A DNA stretch of 64,000 nt from contig OU015568.1 in assembly GCA_907165135.1 (NCBI GenBank), positions 5,402,501-5,466,500 of the forward strand, in the 5' to 3' direction. Within the stretch, counting starts at the first letter, position 1, and every line of letters begins with the position of its first letter. Made by a program: the position numbers and the translations under genes. Of this stretch, positions 9,805 through 21,299 are shown piece after piece. Below the pieces are notes generated by a model, which did not search any database, was not told where the DNA came from, and was given only the letters and a program-made list of their open reading frames with translations. Origin of the DNA: Oikopleura dioica. Its lineage: Eukaryota > Chordata > Appendicularia > Copelata > Oikopleuridae.

Positions 9805-11164
9805 TTAAAGTTCCTTTTTTGGCTCTTCGACAGGTTGAAGCGCAGTTTTTGGCATGAACCCCCGAGTTTCCTTGTTCCCGGCTTTGTATCCGTAGTACCA
9901 GTGCTTTTTCCCGCGAGTGATGATTATGTCGTCTCCTTCTTCGATCGGCAAAAGGTCGGAGAGGATAGGAGTGAAGATTGCGATTTTTGGAAAAGAAAGA
10001 AACGGGCATTTTCGACCACTGAAGATTTTATAAGCTGAGAAGCTTCAGTAAAAGTACCTGTACGACTTGATGCACTTGAAGGGGACGCTCCTCACTTCCT
10101 TGATCTTCTTCTGCAAAAGCTGCTCGATTGTCAGACTGTAAATATTGCACCCCTCTTTCACCGGAAAATAAAATCCATCAATTCTTTCGTCCTTCCCAAA
10201 AACTTGCCAGAAATTGGCGCTTCGCCCCAAATCATATGGATAATTGAACTGTGTTTTTTCTTCATCTTTTTTGTCTTCGTTTAGTCTCCAGTTGGCTTTT
10301 TCGACGATCCACGATTCAATACCTGTCATGTTTGTGAAAACAATCTGCAGTTGCGAGTACAGTAAGACACCAACGGCAATAACTAAAAAATGACTGTTTT
10401 TGATGATGAAAGGGGATTGGGCTTCAAATGAAAAATGAAGAGGGATTAGCCCCCTTACTCGGCCTCGGGGATCGGAAGAAAGCTGAGAGACTAATTTCAA
10501 GAGTTTTTTTCAAAAATCTACCTGTTCCAATTCCGAATCCGGAAGAAATCATAACCCCCAGGACTAGCTTCGGCTGAAGAGTGAGTCTAACCCAAAGTTG
10601 TTGATAAGAAAAGAAGATGATATGGAATGTTCCGTGAAGAGCTCCGAAAACGGCTCCGAACAAGAAGTACATGAACGACGCTTGGTTGCGATAACTGAAA
10701 TAACAGTAAAAAGGGGAGAGAAGAAAAGCTTACCCAACGCACTGGCTAAGCCAGATGCAATGATGGTCCATTTTCAAGCAACAGCGCTGGCATTTTCGGC
10801 AGTGATGGGCGCGCGGCGGCTTGAATCCTTGACACACTTGGCAAAATTGTAGGAACTGCTCGTCTCCGGGAACTTTAGGCTTCCAGCCCTTCGGCGCGTA
10901 GCCAGGGCCGAGGAGGATTGCTTTGAAGAAATTGGTGACGGTGAAGGGCAGCCAGCAGAAATAACAGAGAAAGTTGACTTTGTTCGCGATCGTTTTCGAT
11001 GGCGGAAAGTATCTGAATCTGCTCGAAATCCGTTATTACTGCAGCTCCTACGTTATCAAGCTGATAAGGCCCCCACACCAGACAATACCAATTGTAGCCA
11101 TCGTCATGAGCGGGCCAAACCTCATCAACCTCCTGACCAATTCCCAAACATCCTTCAGAGTCAT
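9805..11164 (-). CDS. ZDHHC6: palmitoyltransferase ZDHHC6 with C-terminal SH3-like domain
   Basis: Five exons (11052-11164, 10734-11018, 10522-10694, 10058-10421, 9805-10018) give 382 residues (human: 413). The order is two membrane segments, the Cys-rich zinc region (CQVCQGFKPPRAHHCRKC), the catalytic DHHC in KMDHHCIW, two more membrane segments, then a cytosolic region containing GIESWIVEKA, VKEGCNIYSLTIEQL and SYSGRKCP, all ZDHHC6 hallmarks. Near the end comes the SH3-like part with TRGKKHWYYG. The product ends PKKEL, so Lys occupies positions -3 and -4, a dilysine ER-retrieval signal comparable with the KKNR of the human protein. ZDHHC6 palmitoylates ER proteins such as calnexin. Introns 1 and 4 are only 33 and 39 bases. 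The start was chosen because the frame aligns with the vertebrate N-terminal segment. Confidence 0.9.
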
Positions 11165-11405
11165 TACTCTTCAAAACAATTATTGTATGATTCTTTCATT
11201 GACAGCTTGTGATTTTATTTAGTAAATATCGCAAAATAAGGTTACATGTTATTGTTATTGAACTCAGGGAAATCAGGGAAAAAATGAAGCAATTTTTCAT
11301 GAATAAAAACCTTCTTTCAAAAGAGAAGTAGGAACTGACAGATTTGAAAAATGTTACATGTAGATGTTGAAGTGTGCTTTCTAGGGCAGTTTCTTGAGTG
11401 ATTTA

Positions 11406-14400
11406 CTATTGCTTGTATTGAGACAGGAACTGGCGGATGTCTTCTGCGTCTCGCTCGAGCCACTTTGCCTTTAGCCGAACCGTTTCAAGAGCTGAAAAAT
11501 GGGTATGAGAAAGAGATGGAAGGAAAAGGTTACCTTGTGAGACGGCTCTTCTAGCGGTTTCAATTGGCGAATCGTTGAAGTATTTTTCGATTTCGTCCGC
11601 TTTTTCGAGGGTGTCGAATCGAGCGATCGCATTGTTCAGCATTCGTCCGACCAAGCAGACTGATAAATAAGCTCAATAAACGAAAAACGAAAAAGATAAT
11701 TTCAAGAAAAAAGTGCTAGCAAAAGCTTGAGTTTGAATTTATCAGCCTACATCCATAAAGCTTCCCTTGAAGTTCTTCCAGAAGTCCCATTTGTTCTGCA
11801 ACATCGCCCAAATTGCGTCGCGGCCTTCCAACGAAGAAGCAGAAATCGTCGTCAACAATGAAGTCATGTCTTGTTGACGGACAGCATCACTGAATGTCCA
11901 AGGTTATTATATTTGCAAATTAATAAACTGTACCTGAAAGCGTAATCAATCGCTTTGGCCATCAGTTCTGTTCCCTGAACTGATCCGATGGCGATTTCGG
12001 TCCTTGACTTTTGCTCCTGCATCGGGAAACCGGTGTGCAACTTGATCAAATCGTCCAAGCTTTTCTGTTGGCGCGCAGCAGTGGTCAAAACGACGCCCTG
12101 CATATCTGGATTCAAATGCGTCGAAGTCGGATCTTCCACCATTTTCTTAAAGTTCTCGGCTGCGTAGACGTTCAGTTCCTCGTGATCGCACTTGGCCAGT
12201 TGTCCCCAAACGAGCGATCGGAGATTGCCAGTCGAGTGGCTGTCCTTGTCGTTCTTTTCGAAGCCGATCGCGCTTGCAGTTGGAGAGTAGATTTCCCGGA
12301 GAAGGGCCTTTGCTTCTTCTTTGCAGCCAAGAGACTCGGCCAAGTTTCGATAGCTGCCCAAGCTCGAGCTGAAGTCGTTCCAGACGTTGTAGTCCATTTC
12401 GCCTTTGTAGCAGCGAGCCAGGTCGAGGAAACGAGACGATTTCTCGATTCCAGCTTTGCAGGCGGCGTATAGATCGGCTTCGACCTGGACTCGATCGCGA
12501 GGGGTCAAATTCTTGACAACTGGCTTGATCGCGTTGAAAAGCGTCTCGTCGTAGTGGACTTGGTAGAAACCGGTGGCGCCGGCGTTGAATTTCACCCAGC
12601 CGTCTTTTGGCAAGTTTTTGATTTCGACGTCGATGGAGGCGTCGGACATCAGAACTTGTTCGATTTTGCTGTCGGTTGATTTGATGTAGGAAATTGGGAT
12701 TCGCCAGCAAGCAGCGTCGACGGCGCCATTTGTTGCGGAGAATTTCTTTTGCGTGAGAGTTACTGTAAGACCGTTTTCATCCCAGGACTTGACCTTGGCG
12801 GAAACGAGAGGAAAGCCAAGTCTGCCAGTCCAGCCGGACATGACATCTCCAACTGGCAATCCAGAAGCTTCAGAAAGCGACTCCCAAAGATCCTCAGTGA
12901 ACGCGTTCTTGTACGAAAACTTGGTCAAATACTGCTTCATGCCTTTTCGGAAAGCAGCGTCGCCGATCCACTCGTACAGCATTCGGATGACACTCGCGCC
13001 TTTGCAGTAAGAGATCGTGTCGAAGATTTCGTCGATTTCGGAAGGGTGGCCGACGGGGACTTCGATCGCGTGGGAGCTGTCCAGTCCGTCGAGGTCGAGC
13101 GCGCGGTAGAAAGTGCTGCCGATGAACTCGTCGAAAATCGACCAGTCGGGGTAGCAGTTGTCGATCGCCAGGTACTCCATGAAAGTGGCGAAACCTTCGT
13201 TGAGCCACAAATGAGTCCACCACTCCATCGTGACCAAGTTTCCGAACCACTGATGCGCCAATTCGTGAGCGACGACAATGCCGACTCGTTCCTTCGTTCG
13301 GAGGGTCGATTTCTCCTCGTCGAAGAGGATGCAAACGGATCGGTAAGTAATCAAGCCCCAGTTTTCCATCGCTCCAGCGGCGAAATCGGCGACGGCGATC
13401 ATGTCGCATTTCGGGAGAGGATACTTGATTTGGAAGTAGTCTTCGTAAAAGTCCAAGCATTTGATTCCGCACTCGAGCGCGAAGTTGCCCTGATGCGAGA
13501 CGCCCTTTTCGGTGTAGATTCGAACGAGGATTCCACTCTTTGTCTTGCCCTCGACGTAATCGTATTCGCCGACGCAGAAAGCGAGCAAGTAAGTCGACAT
13601 GATCGGCGTCTCGTTGTATTCGTAAGTGATCGTCCCGTTTTCGTTCTTGATCGCGCCGACGACGTCCATGTTCGAAAGCGCTGTTTTGGCCTCTGGAACT
13701 GTGAGGCGAACCTTGAAAGTGGCCTTCCAGGCAGGCTCGTCCCAGCAGGGAAGGGCGCGGCGAGCATCAGTAGCTGCGAAAAGGGTCGCTAGGCCATACT
13801 CGTCCTTTTCTACGAGTTGACAAAGAAAATTGAAAAAGGAAGAAAACGCGAGGCAACGAAAGAAACCTATTTAGACAGTATCTACCAAATATCATGAACT
13901 AACTATCTTTTGTATTTTCTTGGGCTTATTATAGTGACACCCTTAATTGAGAAGCCGCTTGCGGCTTCGAGCTTCTTTATAAAAAAAGCCGCGCTTTGGG
14001 CGGCTTCCTTTATTTTAAGACTCGAAGCAGCAAGTAGATTCTCGATCTTCCAAATTTTAAGGTGGTCACTACGATAACTCCTTGAGAAAATGATGAAGAT
14101 CGTTTGCTCACGATGTCTGGTAGGCCTTTTCTATTCTCTTTCCTTGAAATAATAACTCGCGACTGGAGACCCTTATCCTTCAAATTGCGTCACGAGCGAA
14201 TACTCTGCAACTCCGTCCTTGTTGGTCGACTTCGTCCTGTAGAATCCCTTCATATCATCATTGTGAATTCCCACAAAGTTAATCTCGACAGAATGCTTTC
14301 CAACAGAAAGAGGCGCAGCAGTAGTGATCGTTACAGTTTCTGTCTCGGCGTCGGCAGCGCAAGTGGCGCCGATTTCGCCGACTTTCGCGTCCGTAAACTC

Positions 14401-15065
14401 AATCTCCGCCGAGTTCATTTTGATCGTCGAAGTTTCTTCCAAAACATCGACCAGGATTTTTACGTTTCCAGCGAACTATCGGTAGCAGATAAAATCCCCG
14501 ACAAAGAGCCTTTATAATATTATATAGGGATTCATATATGGGTTGCTTTTCGTTGAATAGGCTCGAGATCTTCACGCGGCTTCGAGGGGAAATGACGAAA
14601 AGCCGCGATAAATGTGGCTTATTTTTCCTGAATATGAAACGAAATCGAAAGGCGAGTCAAAGAGAAACTTACTGGGCTCGGGAACCTCTGTAGAAAACCT
14701 GAGTCAGGGCCGAAATAACTGATTGAGAGTCTCAATTCGAGACACGAGTCGCTATTTCAGGCCCTTGCTAAGGTTTTATGAGAGGTTACCTAGCCCAGTA
14801 AATTTCTTTTTGACTCGCCTTTCGATTTTTTGCATATTCGAATAAAAATAAGCCGCGTTTATTGCGGCTTTTCGTCATTTCTGCTCGAAGCCGTGAGCGG
14901 TTTCCCGGATTTAATTTAATTAATTATTCATTATGACAATAAATTCTAAGATTCATAAGCGCGAATAATTTTTACCTTGAAAGTCTCCAAGTTAGGATGC
15001 AAGTGCAAATCGTAGGAAATCGGCTTGACATGCTTTGGCAATCTCTCAAACTCTTTTTTCGTCAT
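11406..15065 (-). CDS. NPEPPS: puromycin-sensitive aminopeptidase, M1 zinc family
   Basis: Six exons (14976-15065, 14178-14475, 11934-13773, 11762-11889, 11534-11659, 11406-11491) encode 855 residues, close to cytosolic human NPEPPS. The N-terminus (FERLPKHVKPISYDLHL) is typical. Exon 3 contains the substrate motif GAMENWG, the zinc motif HELAHQWFGN and the third ligand in WLNEGFA; the C-terminal helical domain ends AKWLERDAEDIRQFL. The enzyme trims N-terminal residues from peptides in the cytosol. Two junctions hold frame only with unusual donors: exon 2 ends before GATAAG (GA-AG) and exon 4 before GCTTTA (GC-AG). With these, the product aligns to the human protein without gaps at both joints. 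Introns 1 and 2 each contain a foldback repeat. No signal peptide is present. Confidence 0.92.
13930..14071. mobile_element. foldback element in aminopeptidase intron 2
   Basis: The ends are ATAGTGACACCCTTAA and, inverted, TTAAGGTGGTCACTA. The centre holds two GCCGC...GCGGC hairpins. It belongs to the window-wide family with TAAGGGTGTCAC-type ends. Confidence 0.6.
14555..14905. mobile_element. large foldback element in aminopeptidase intron 1
   Basis: Three nested inverted pairs are seen: GCGGCTTCGAG near each end with a nearby AAAGCCGC stem, then AAAGGCGAGTCAAA with its complement, then CTGGGCTCGGGAACCTCTG with its complement. Near the centre is AACCTGAGTCAGGG. The intron would form a long stem in the pre-mRNA. 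Confidence 0.6.
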
Positions 15066-15548
15066 TTTCAATCTTCAAATCTGAAATTGAGAAAGTAAGT
15101 TTTTCAAACCAAAAACGCGATTCAGCAAAAGTCAGAAAAACTGTTTTCAAATCTGATAAAGACGCCCGCCAAAATAAGGATCTCTTCTTCAAATCTAGAA
15201 ACTTAATCTCTTCAAAGTCAAGTTTTCTCATTTTTTAATTATCAATAATAAAATTTAACGAGAGCGACTAATTCAATAACTAATAAATGAATTTCTCTTT
15301 TCTGCGCTGTGAGAAAATTTCCAGAATTCAGCCAATCGCAGGGCGGCGCAGAATCGATTTCAGCGAAATCCCCCTGTTGCATCTCTAGCGCCATCTTTGA
15401 CCACTTTTTCATCGATGACGAAAATTTTGGTGGCTATAAAATTCTTGCTTCGGATTTAAAGTACTTATTTGTTGTTTTTATTTTCAGAAAAGACGAAAAT
15501 TTTTTGTGTAAAATGCAAAAAAAAAAAACTCAAATAATAATTTCCCTT
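15066..15548. other. spacer between two minus-strand genes
   Basis: This is AT-rich and presumably contains the promoter of the aminopeptidase gene and the 3' end of the Kelch-like gene. Positions 15,060-15,240 carry repeated CAAATCT and TCTTCAAA words. No gene was found. Confidence 0.4.
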
Positions 15549-16837
15549 TTATTCTTCTTTGCAAAAGTTTGCATCAACAGCCAAAAAAGGAGCATGATCG
15601 AGTCGAAGCTCGAAGCCAGTTTCGTAGACGATGGTAGCGCTGATTTCTCGTTCATCGATTCTGATTCTCTCCAAGTTGTTGTAGCCGATGAAGACGTCGC
15701 CGAGAATCGAAGTTGCCGAAACGTTAAATGCCGATTCCCGAAGCTGCCCTACAAAAAGATCAGAACTAAGGCGACTCTCTCTCTCTCTTTTCAATAAGGT
15801 TACCTAAAGTGGCCCAGCGATAAACATTGTTGGGGAGAAAGTCCAAGTGATAGATCGTGTTGTCGTAGCTGCTGTCCGTGATGATGATGATCCCCTTCGA
15901 ATCCGAAACCATCGCATGATTGGTCAGCTCATGGACGGGAAAGTCCGCCCAGCTGTGAGAAACCCAGCCATCATCTCTTCCGTAAATTTCCGTCACGCCA
16001 TGGCAGTTTTCTCCATCCCCATCGCAGCCACCAACGGTCACGAGCTCATCATCATGAACGACGAGATCGGACCAATCGTGCCCCCGAGTCGTTTGGCCGG
16101 CCGCGATTTCTTGCGTTTTTCCATCAAAAGTGATGCATTCGCGAGTTCGATTTTCACGACCATCGAAGCAGGTGTAGATTTTGTTTCTGAAACTCGCGCA
16201 GGAGCCGAAAATCCCGCCGTGAAAAGGAAATTCGAGAGTTGACGCTTGCCGCGAAATCTGGCAATTTTCTATTTTTGCCACGGCGCTAGAATTTTCAATT
16301 CAAGGCTGTTTTCTCCTCCTTACTCTGGATTGAACCAACCACCAAGAAGCCAGTGCTCTCCATTCATCATTGCGTAACAAGAATCCTCTGAAAAAAAAAA
16401 ACAACATTTTGAAATCAAGGAAGAGAATCACTCCCACCAATGTCAAATCCCTGGTTGACTTGGTAGTCGAAATTCCGGAACTCGACTTCTCCCGTGTCGG
16501 AGTTCCAATGCATTCCTTTGTTGAACTCCTCCATTCGGACATCAATGATGAAAAGATGCTCTGAAGGGCCTTGGCAAATTGGATTGGGGCAGTTTTCGCA
16601 CCCATCAGGACATCCTAAAGGGGCTTAGAAAAAGGGAGGAAAAGAAGAATCACCTGAGTAACAAGGACAAGCAGCAAGACAGTCGAGCCACTGTCCCTGA
16701 CATCTCGAGTTGCAATTCGGATCATCGCAGAATTCGAGGCATTCGTCGATTTTCACTTGGCATGTGTCTGCACAAGCTTTTCCCAAATCTGCGTCAACGC
16801 ATTTCAAGCTCATTATTTCACTTTGAAAAACCTCCAT
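15549..16837 (-). CDS. Cys-rich plus Kelch-like propeller protein
   Basis: Exons 16654-16837, 16438-16614, 16324-16387, 15804-16285 and 15549-15765 join in frame with GT-AG introns of 38-50 bases, giving about 374 residues. The first 60 residues are a disulphide-type module (CADTCQVKIDECLEFC, then CPCYSGCPDGCENCPNPICQ). The rest has propeller-like blades, for example WLLGGWFNPD, GIFGSCASFRNKIYTCFDG and LVVHDDELVTVGGCDGDG. It ends DANFCKEE. The Cys module resembles that of the membrane protein at 4,070-5,451, and the blades those at 6,925-7,969, so this gene joins features of both and may show the ancestral arrangement. The Cys-rich part implies a secreted or cell-surface protein, but no signal peptide is seen at the chosen Met, so a 5' exon is probably missing. 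Confidence 0.7.
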
Positions 16838-16974
16838 TTTCCTCTTTTTTTTCTTTTCTGTTTTCGTACAAATATTACCTTTCAGTTAGAGTCTCAGTGA
16901 GAAAAATTCAAGATGGCAAAGAAATGGCTCTATTTTTTGAGTTTATCTTAGTTCTGAGCTTGGCAAACTGTTTT

Positions 16975-17048
16975 AAATCCTGAGTCAGGGTTTTCGGTTA
17001 TCAGTAAAGACTTTTGAAGACCCTGACTCAGGTTTCTACACAGGTTTT
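16975..17048. repeat. short AACCTGAGTCAGGG foldback
   Basis: TCCTGAGTCAGGGTTTT at 16,978 pairs with ACCCTGACTCAGGTTT at 17,022 across a short loop. This is a minimal copy of the commonest hairpin family in the window. Confidence 0.6.
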
Positions 17049-17704
17049 CGAGCCAAATTCCATCTGATTTTCCTCTATGATTTCAAGTTCATTTTTCAAT
17101 TTTTGCTAAAAAAAGGAGAAAAAAGTTTTGAATTTTCGATAGGCAAAAGTGGTGTCGATGTTTATTTACAGTATTTCACATATTTGAATAAAAGAGCTTC
17201 GAGTTATCAAAATCTTCGTCGATTTCTTTCGTCGCTTTTCTCGCTTCAATTCTTTTTCTTCTTTACGGATCTTCTCTTCTCGAGATTTTTTCGCCGTATT
17301 TTTGAAGTCGCGAATTCAGTCGATTCCAGCGAAGTCGAAGTCCAATTGATTGATTTTTTAAATATTTACAAAAAGAAAAGTGTCTTTTCTTTTATAAAAA
17401 AGATAGTTTTGGTCCAGTATTTGTTCCAGAAAATTATTCCTGAAGTTGATTTGAAATCTAAAAAGTTATTTTCAAGAAGATTTTTTGACTGCAAAGAAAA
17501 AAGAGGGGAATGAGTTTGAATCGATTCATGAAAAAAAAAATGGTTTTAACCCATGGCCGGCCTGGGTTAACAGCTGCGCAGAGGCATTGGTTTGCCATAG
17601 CAGCACTGTTTCTTTTGGGAATTAAACGGGGTTAATAATCCTTCGTCGCTTTGGCAGCACTGTTTTGGGGTTGAAATTGAGGAAAAATTTTTAGTGCAAA
17701 ATTA
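17049..17704. other. AT-rich stretch with one unsupported reading frame
   Basis: A plus-strand frame of 136 codons (17,103-17,513) is very rich in Phe, Lys and Ser and has no recognisable domain. The base composition alone could produce it. Repeated GGTTAA and GGCAGCACTGTTT words lie at 17,555-17,665. Confidence 0.25.
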
Positions 17705-17965
17705 AGGGTGGCTCGATCGAATCGACGAAAATGAGTCTAATCATTCGAATTTCGATGACAAAATTTTTCTGAATTTCGATTGGTCTACCGGCTGAGTAAT
17801 GAAATATGATTGGTCTAAAATTTTACCAAAAATTTGGTCAAAATTGTCGATCTTTTTGCGGATCCGGGTCAATTTTAACCATAATATTCGTAATATTTTA
17901 GACCAATTATATGTCTTCATTTGGTCGGTTAGCCAATCAGATTCCAGAAAATATTTTCCGTAAAA
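17705..17965. mobile_element. foldback element with TTGGCTAA/TTGGTC arms
   Basis: The arms around 17,765-17,830 (GATTGGTCTA, AATTTTACC) reappear inverted at 17,900-17,960, where the sequence includes GACCAATTATATGTCTTC. A related element lies at 22,590-22,875. Confidence 0.45.
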
Positions 17966-18071
17966 ATGGATTTGGTTAATTTAAAAGTTCTAGTTTTCTT
18001 AGAAATTTTTTTATAGTGACACCCTTATTTATTTGATTTTTAATTGCAAACAGCCTTTTTTTCTTTGAATT

Positions 18072-20660
18072 TCAACCTCTTTCCTGTTTGTTATCCATCA
18101 ACTCCCTCGTATTTCCCCAAAGCCCGACCATCAGCGGCCTGGTCATCACTCCAGTCGGATCCGCCTCCATCGCCACCGGCTGTCCCGAAGAAAAAGAAGA
18201 GTCCGCTTGTGAGTTGTCATCGAATCCAAGCATCATCCTGTCCGGCATTTCTGTGCTAAAACTTTGACCTGAGCATTGCTCTGGATTTCCTTGGGGATCC
18301 CAGAGGCCGGAGAAGATTGTTTTGTCCGCGTCCCAGGATGGCAGCGAGTTGATCAATTCTTTTGCGTACTAGAAATTGTTGCTTAGACATATGAGATATT
18401 TAAAAATATTAAGAAGAAGGCTTCGTTTATACAAATAGAAAAAAATATGGAAAAATATTCTTTTATTGGGAAATATGGTTTTTTAATTTTTTCTTACCTG
18501 TTGATCGCATTCGAAAAGTGCTCTTTCACAACCAGCAGCTTCCCCATCGCCTCCAACTTCATTGTTCACAGCCAAAATCGACAAACCTGGTCGAGAAAAC
18601 ATCTCATACTTTTTATTCGCCGGGTCGCAGTCGTCTCCATGCCACTTTTTACGTTCAAAATCAATCTATTTAAACAAAATTTGTTCCGAAAAATTTCACT
18701 TTTTTCATGAACACTCCTGTTTGGCGCATTTGTAGCACTCTTTCAAATGTTTGCAGCTTCGGTCGATTGCATCCACGGCTGCTCCACCAGAAACCTTAAA
18801 AATAACAGTTTTTTGGTTTTCAAAATAGACCCCGTTAAAAATCGGGAAGACGGATTGACCCTTAACCCATTCACCCATTAACCCTTCAATCATCAAATAG
18901 CCGGAAAAGCCATCGTAACCATAAGCCGATAACAACCACCCTCCTCCTGACATCATCGAGTTGCTTCCCCCTGACTATTAGAGTAAACTTTTAAGGACAC
19001 CGTGAAATTTTCAACTTGAAGGGCTCTTTTTACGGGTATTTTTCTTTGAAAAACAGTATTTTTCATAATTGAAAAATTGCCAGCTAATTTGCATGAACGC
19101 TGATTTGGCTGATTACCAATTTCAACACGGTTTTTCTCGTCGGAGGTAAACTCTCGGCCATAATGAGCAAACAAACACCTCCGTTCCATGTCACGTTTAC
19201 TAATCTGTTTAACCGCGGGTGAAAAATGGAGAACTCAATGACAAATTTAGGAGGTAGATATCAAGAATCGCCATTTTCCGTCAGATTTTTCCCTCAAAGT
19301 TAAAATAGTAACACCCTTATTTTACTTTGGAAACAAAAACTTTAGACCTTTCTTTTTTCCTTTGGAAGCCGAAATTTCGGATTTCAAAAAATATTTAACA
19401 AAATTTTTCATCGCTAACTTTCCTAAAATGGTCATTTTGGCGACAAGGTGGCCGATTTGCATTAAAGCACCTTGAAAGCTCTAGAAATCTAAATTTTTGG
19501 CTTCCATAGCAAATAGATAATTGCCTGAAATAAGTTTTGAGGCGAAAAAATAAGGGCGTCACTATGATAAAAATTTGAGAAAACACTGATAGCAAATCCA
19601 ATCCTTGATATATACCCCCTTACGGGAGGTTTTCGAGTAAAAACCTTTTTTCTGTCGAAAAATAAGGGTGTCACCACGTTAGTTTTTAGGAAAGCCCGTT
19701 AGAATTAGATTTTCTGCTTTGCTTTGACTTTTTTCTAAAATAAACGTCTAAAACGTGGCGCTATAATTGTGAAAATTGAGTGGATTAATAAAAACTATAA
19801 TCCGATCATTCTTGCCGGTCCATTAAATAAATTTAAGCGGAGCATTTAAACCGCGACATTGCGCTTTTTCAAATGAAATAATTTAAAAATTGAACAACGA
19901 ATTCGATTTTCCGCGGGAAACGTTGGACCCTTAATCTTATTCCAAAACCCGTCATCAGGAAATTGATGCTGAACCTGTCGAGAAAACCTGAGTCAGGGTC
20001 TCAAAAATCTTTCATGAAAAAGTTGTTTTGCGGCTTTTTCAGAATAAAGCCGCGAAAATGCTTCGCCAAAATTTATTAAAGATTCCTCTTAATTTGACGA
20101 TTTAGAGCCTATTACTTAAGGGTATCCCCGAGATAAATAATTATTGCTCTAGAACTCTTCCTAAGCTTCATTTGCATATAAAAATATTTTGGACTATTAA
20201 GGGTATACATGGGGAAAACGCTGTTTGAAATTTTCAAAAAGTCGACGGGGACCCTTAAGTTGTTCTTAATGTTTATCTTGTTTTTGAAAATGCCGCATCG
20301 CGGCTTTTCATGATAGATTTTGAGACCCTTATTCAGGTTTTTAATGCAGGTTACCGATCGTTGTTGACACCCTTAATTTAAAAACTTACCCCTTCATATG
20401 AAAAAATGTTCAAGCAGCTGCAGCCATACGACTCGATTTGCCGCTGATGGTCGATTTGTGGATTGAAGTGATTGACAACTCTTCGCAAGTTGCTCCATTT
20501 CGACTCTAAAAATTAAATAGAAAAACCGCTAGAATGAGATAAGGAAAAGGTTCAGATCCAAGTTTAGGAAGGAAATGAAAACATACCGGATGATGGAGAG
20601 CCTGCAAACCACAAGTCACGTGTGTCTTCTTTTGTTGACGGTCGTCGCTGGTTTATCTTG
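18072..20660 (-). CDS. phospholipase-A2-like protein lacking the catalytic His-Asp
   Basis: The best exons are 20587-~20660 (5' limit unknown), 20390-20505, 18717-18794, 18498-18665 and 18072-18368. Joined, they show the secreted PLA2 framework: ESYGCSCLN for the calcium loop (YGCYCG in active enzymes), then VDAIDRSCKHLKECYKCAK where active enzymes have DRCCxxHDxCY, then a Tyr-rich hairpin and CERALFECDQQYAKEL matching the CDRxAA helix. His48 and Asp49 are replaced by Leu and Lys, so no hydrolysis is expected. A 99-residue tail follows. The junction after CAKQ needs a GA donor (GAGTGT) to hold frame. Start codon and signal peptide were not found. The 1.6-kb third intron is full of foldback repeats. 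A structural or lipid-binding secreted protein is an inference. Confidence 0.6.
19305..19566. mobile_element. foldback element inside the PLA2-like gene
   Basis: The left end AATAGTAACACCCTTATTTT and right end AAATAAGGGCGTCACTATG are inverted copies, with TTGGAAGCC / GGCTTCCA pairing further in. A partial third end lies at 19,655-19,680 (AATAAGGGTGTCACCACG). Confidence 0.55.
19973..20350. mobile_element. foldback element with AACCTGAGTCAGGG ends inside the PLA2-like gene
   Basis: AAAACCTGAGTCAGGGTCTC at 19,983 pairs with a worn copy near 20,320-20,340 (GAGACCCTTATTCAGG). GCGGCTTTT stems occur on both sides. The loop contains two further TTAAGGGTAT words. Confidence 0.5.
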
Positions 20661-20689
20661 ATAAGGATTGAGGGAGAGAAATTTTTTAT

Positions 20690-20880
20690 GAAAAAAAAAC
20701 ATGATTTTTGATAAGAAAAGAAATTTTGTCTGCAAGCCAATCAAAATCCGTAAAAAGCCCGTTTTCGATGAAATACCCTTATGTTCGCCTAAGCCAATTA
20801 AAAATCAGATAAAGTTGTTCTGAGCCAATCAGAAGTCTGCATTCTTTTTTATCGAATCAAAAGCTTTTTGACCTCTTATT
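20690..20880. repeat. GCCAATCAAAA-type short repeats
   Basis: AGCCAATCAAAATCCG, AGCCAATTAAAAATCAG and AGCCAATCAGAAGTC are spaced about 60 bases apart in the same direction. They resemble the arms of the CCAATCAG foldback family seen at 28,275 and 61,636. Confidence 0.35.
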
Positions 20881-21299
20881 GCGGCTGAAAATGACGCTTT
20901 TGTTTCGAAAAATTGATGACCGTTAAAATTGCAAAATCATTGATTTTCTTCACGTTCTCGTACTTTGTGCGTGGCAGATTGAAACATATATTTTCCTGTT
21001 GCGCGAAAATTTTCTAAGTGAAGGCTCCAGCCGTTGATTTAATTTTAAGATCTGCCTTGATCTTCAAGATCTTCAAGATCCGTCCTTAAGTCTTCCAGCA
21101 CGAATTTTGCAATTCTAGCGCATATTTTTCTGATAGATAACATTGAGTTGAACCTAACCTAACTCTTTATGAGATGGACTTTTCGTAAGCGAGCGGGTTT
21201 TATCAAATTTACGTCGGATTATGATTCCGGATTATTTTTTCAGCGGATAGAACAAATTAGAAGCGTCACGGAAGCGCAATCTTTTACAAATGCCCTCCC

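Noticed and set aside
12011-13820. Long open frames on the strand opposite the aminopeptidase gene (up to 347 codons)
   Set aside because: They mirror a GC-rich coding exon with strong codon bias; the minus strand carries the HELAH and GAMEN motifs and the other strand shows nothing protein-like.
18890-18960. Extra exon of the PLA2-like gene (WLLSAYGYDGFSGY on the minus strand)
   Set aside because: The exons at 20,390-20,505 and 18,717-18,794 already join in phase into the PLA2 framework, and this piece would break it.
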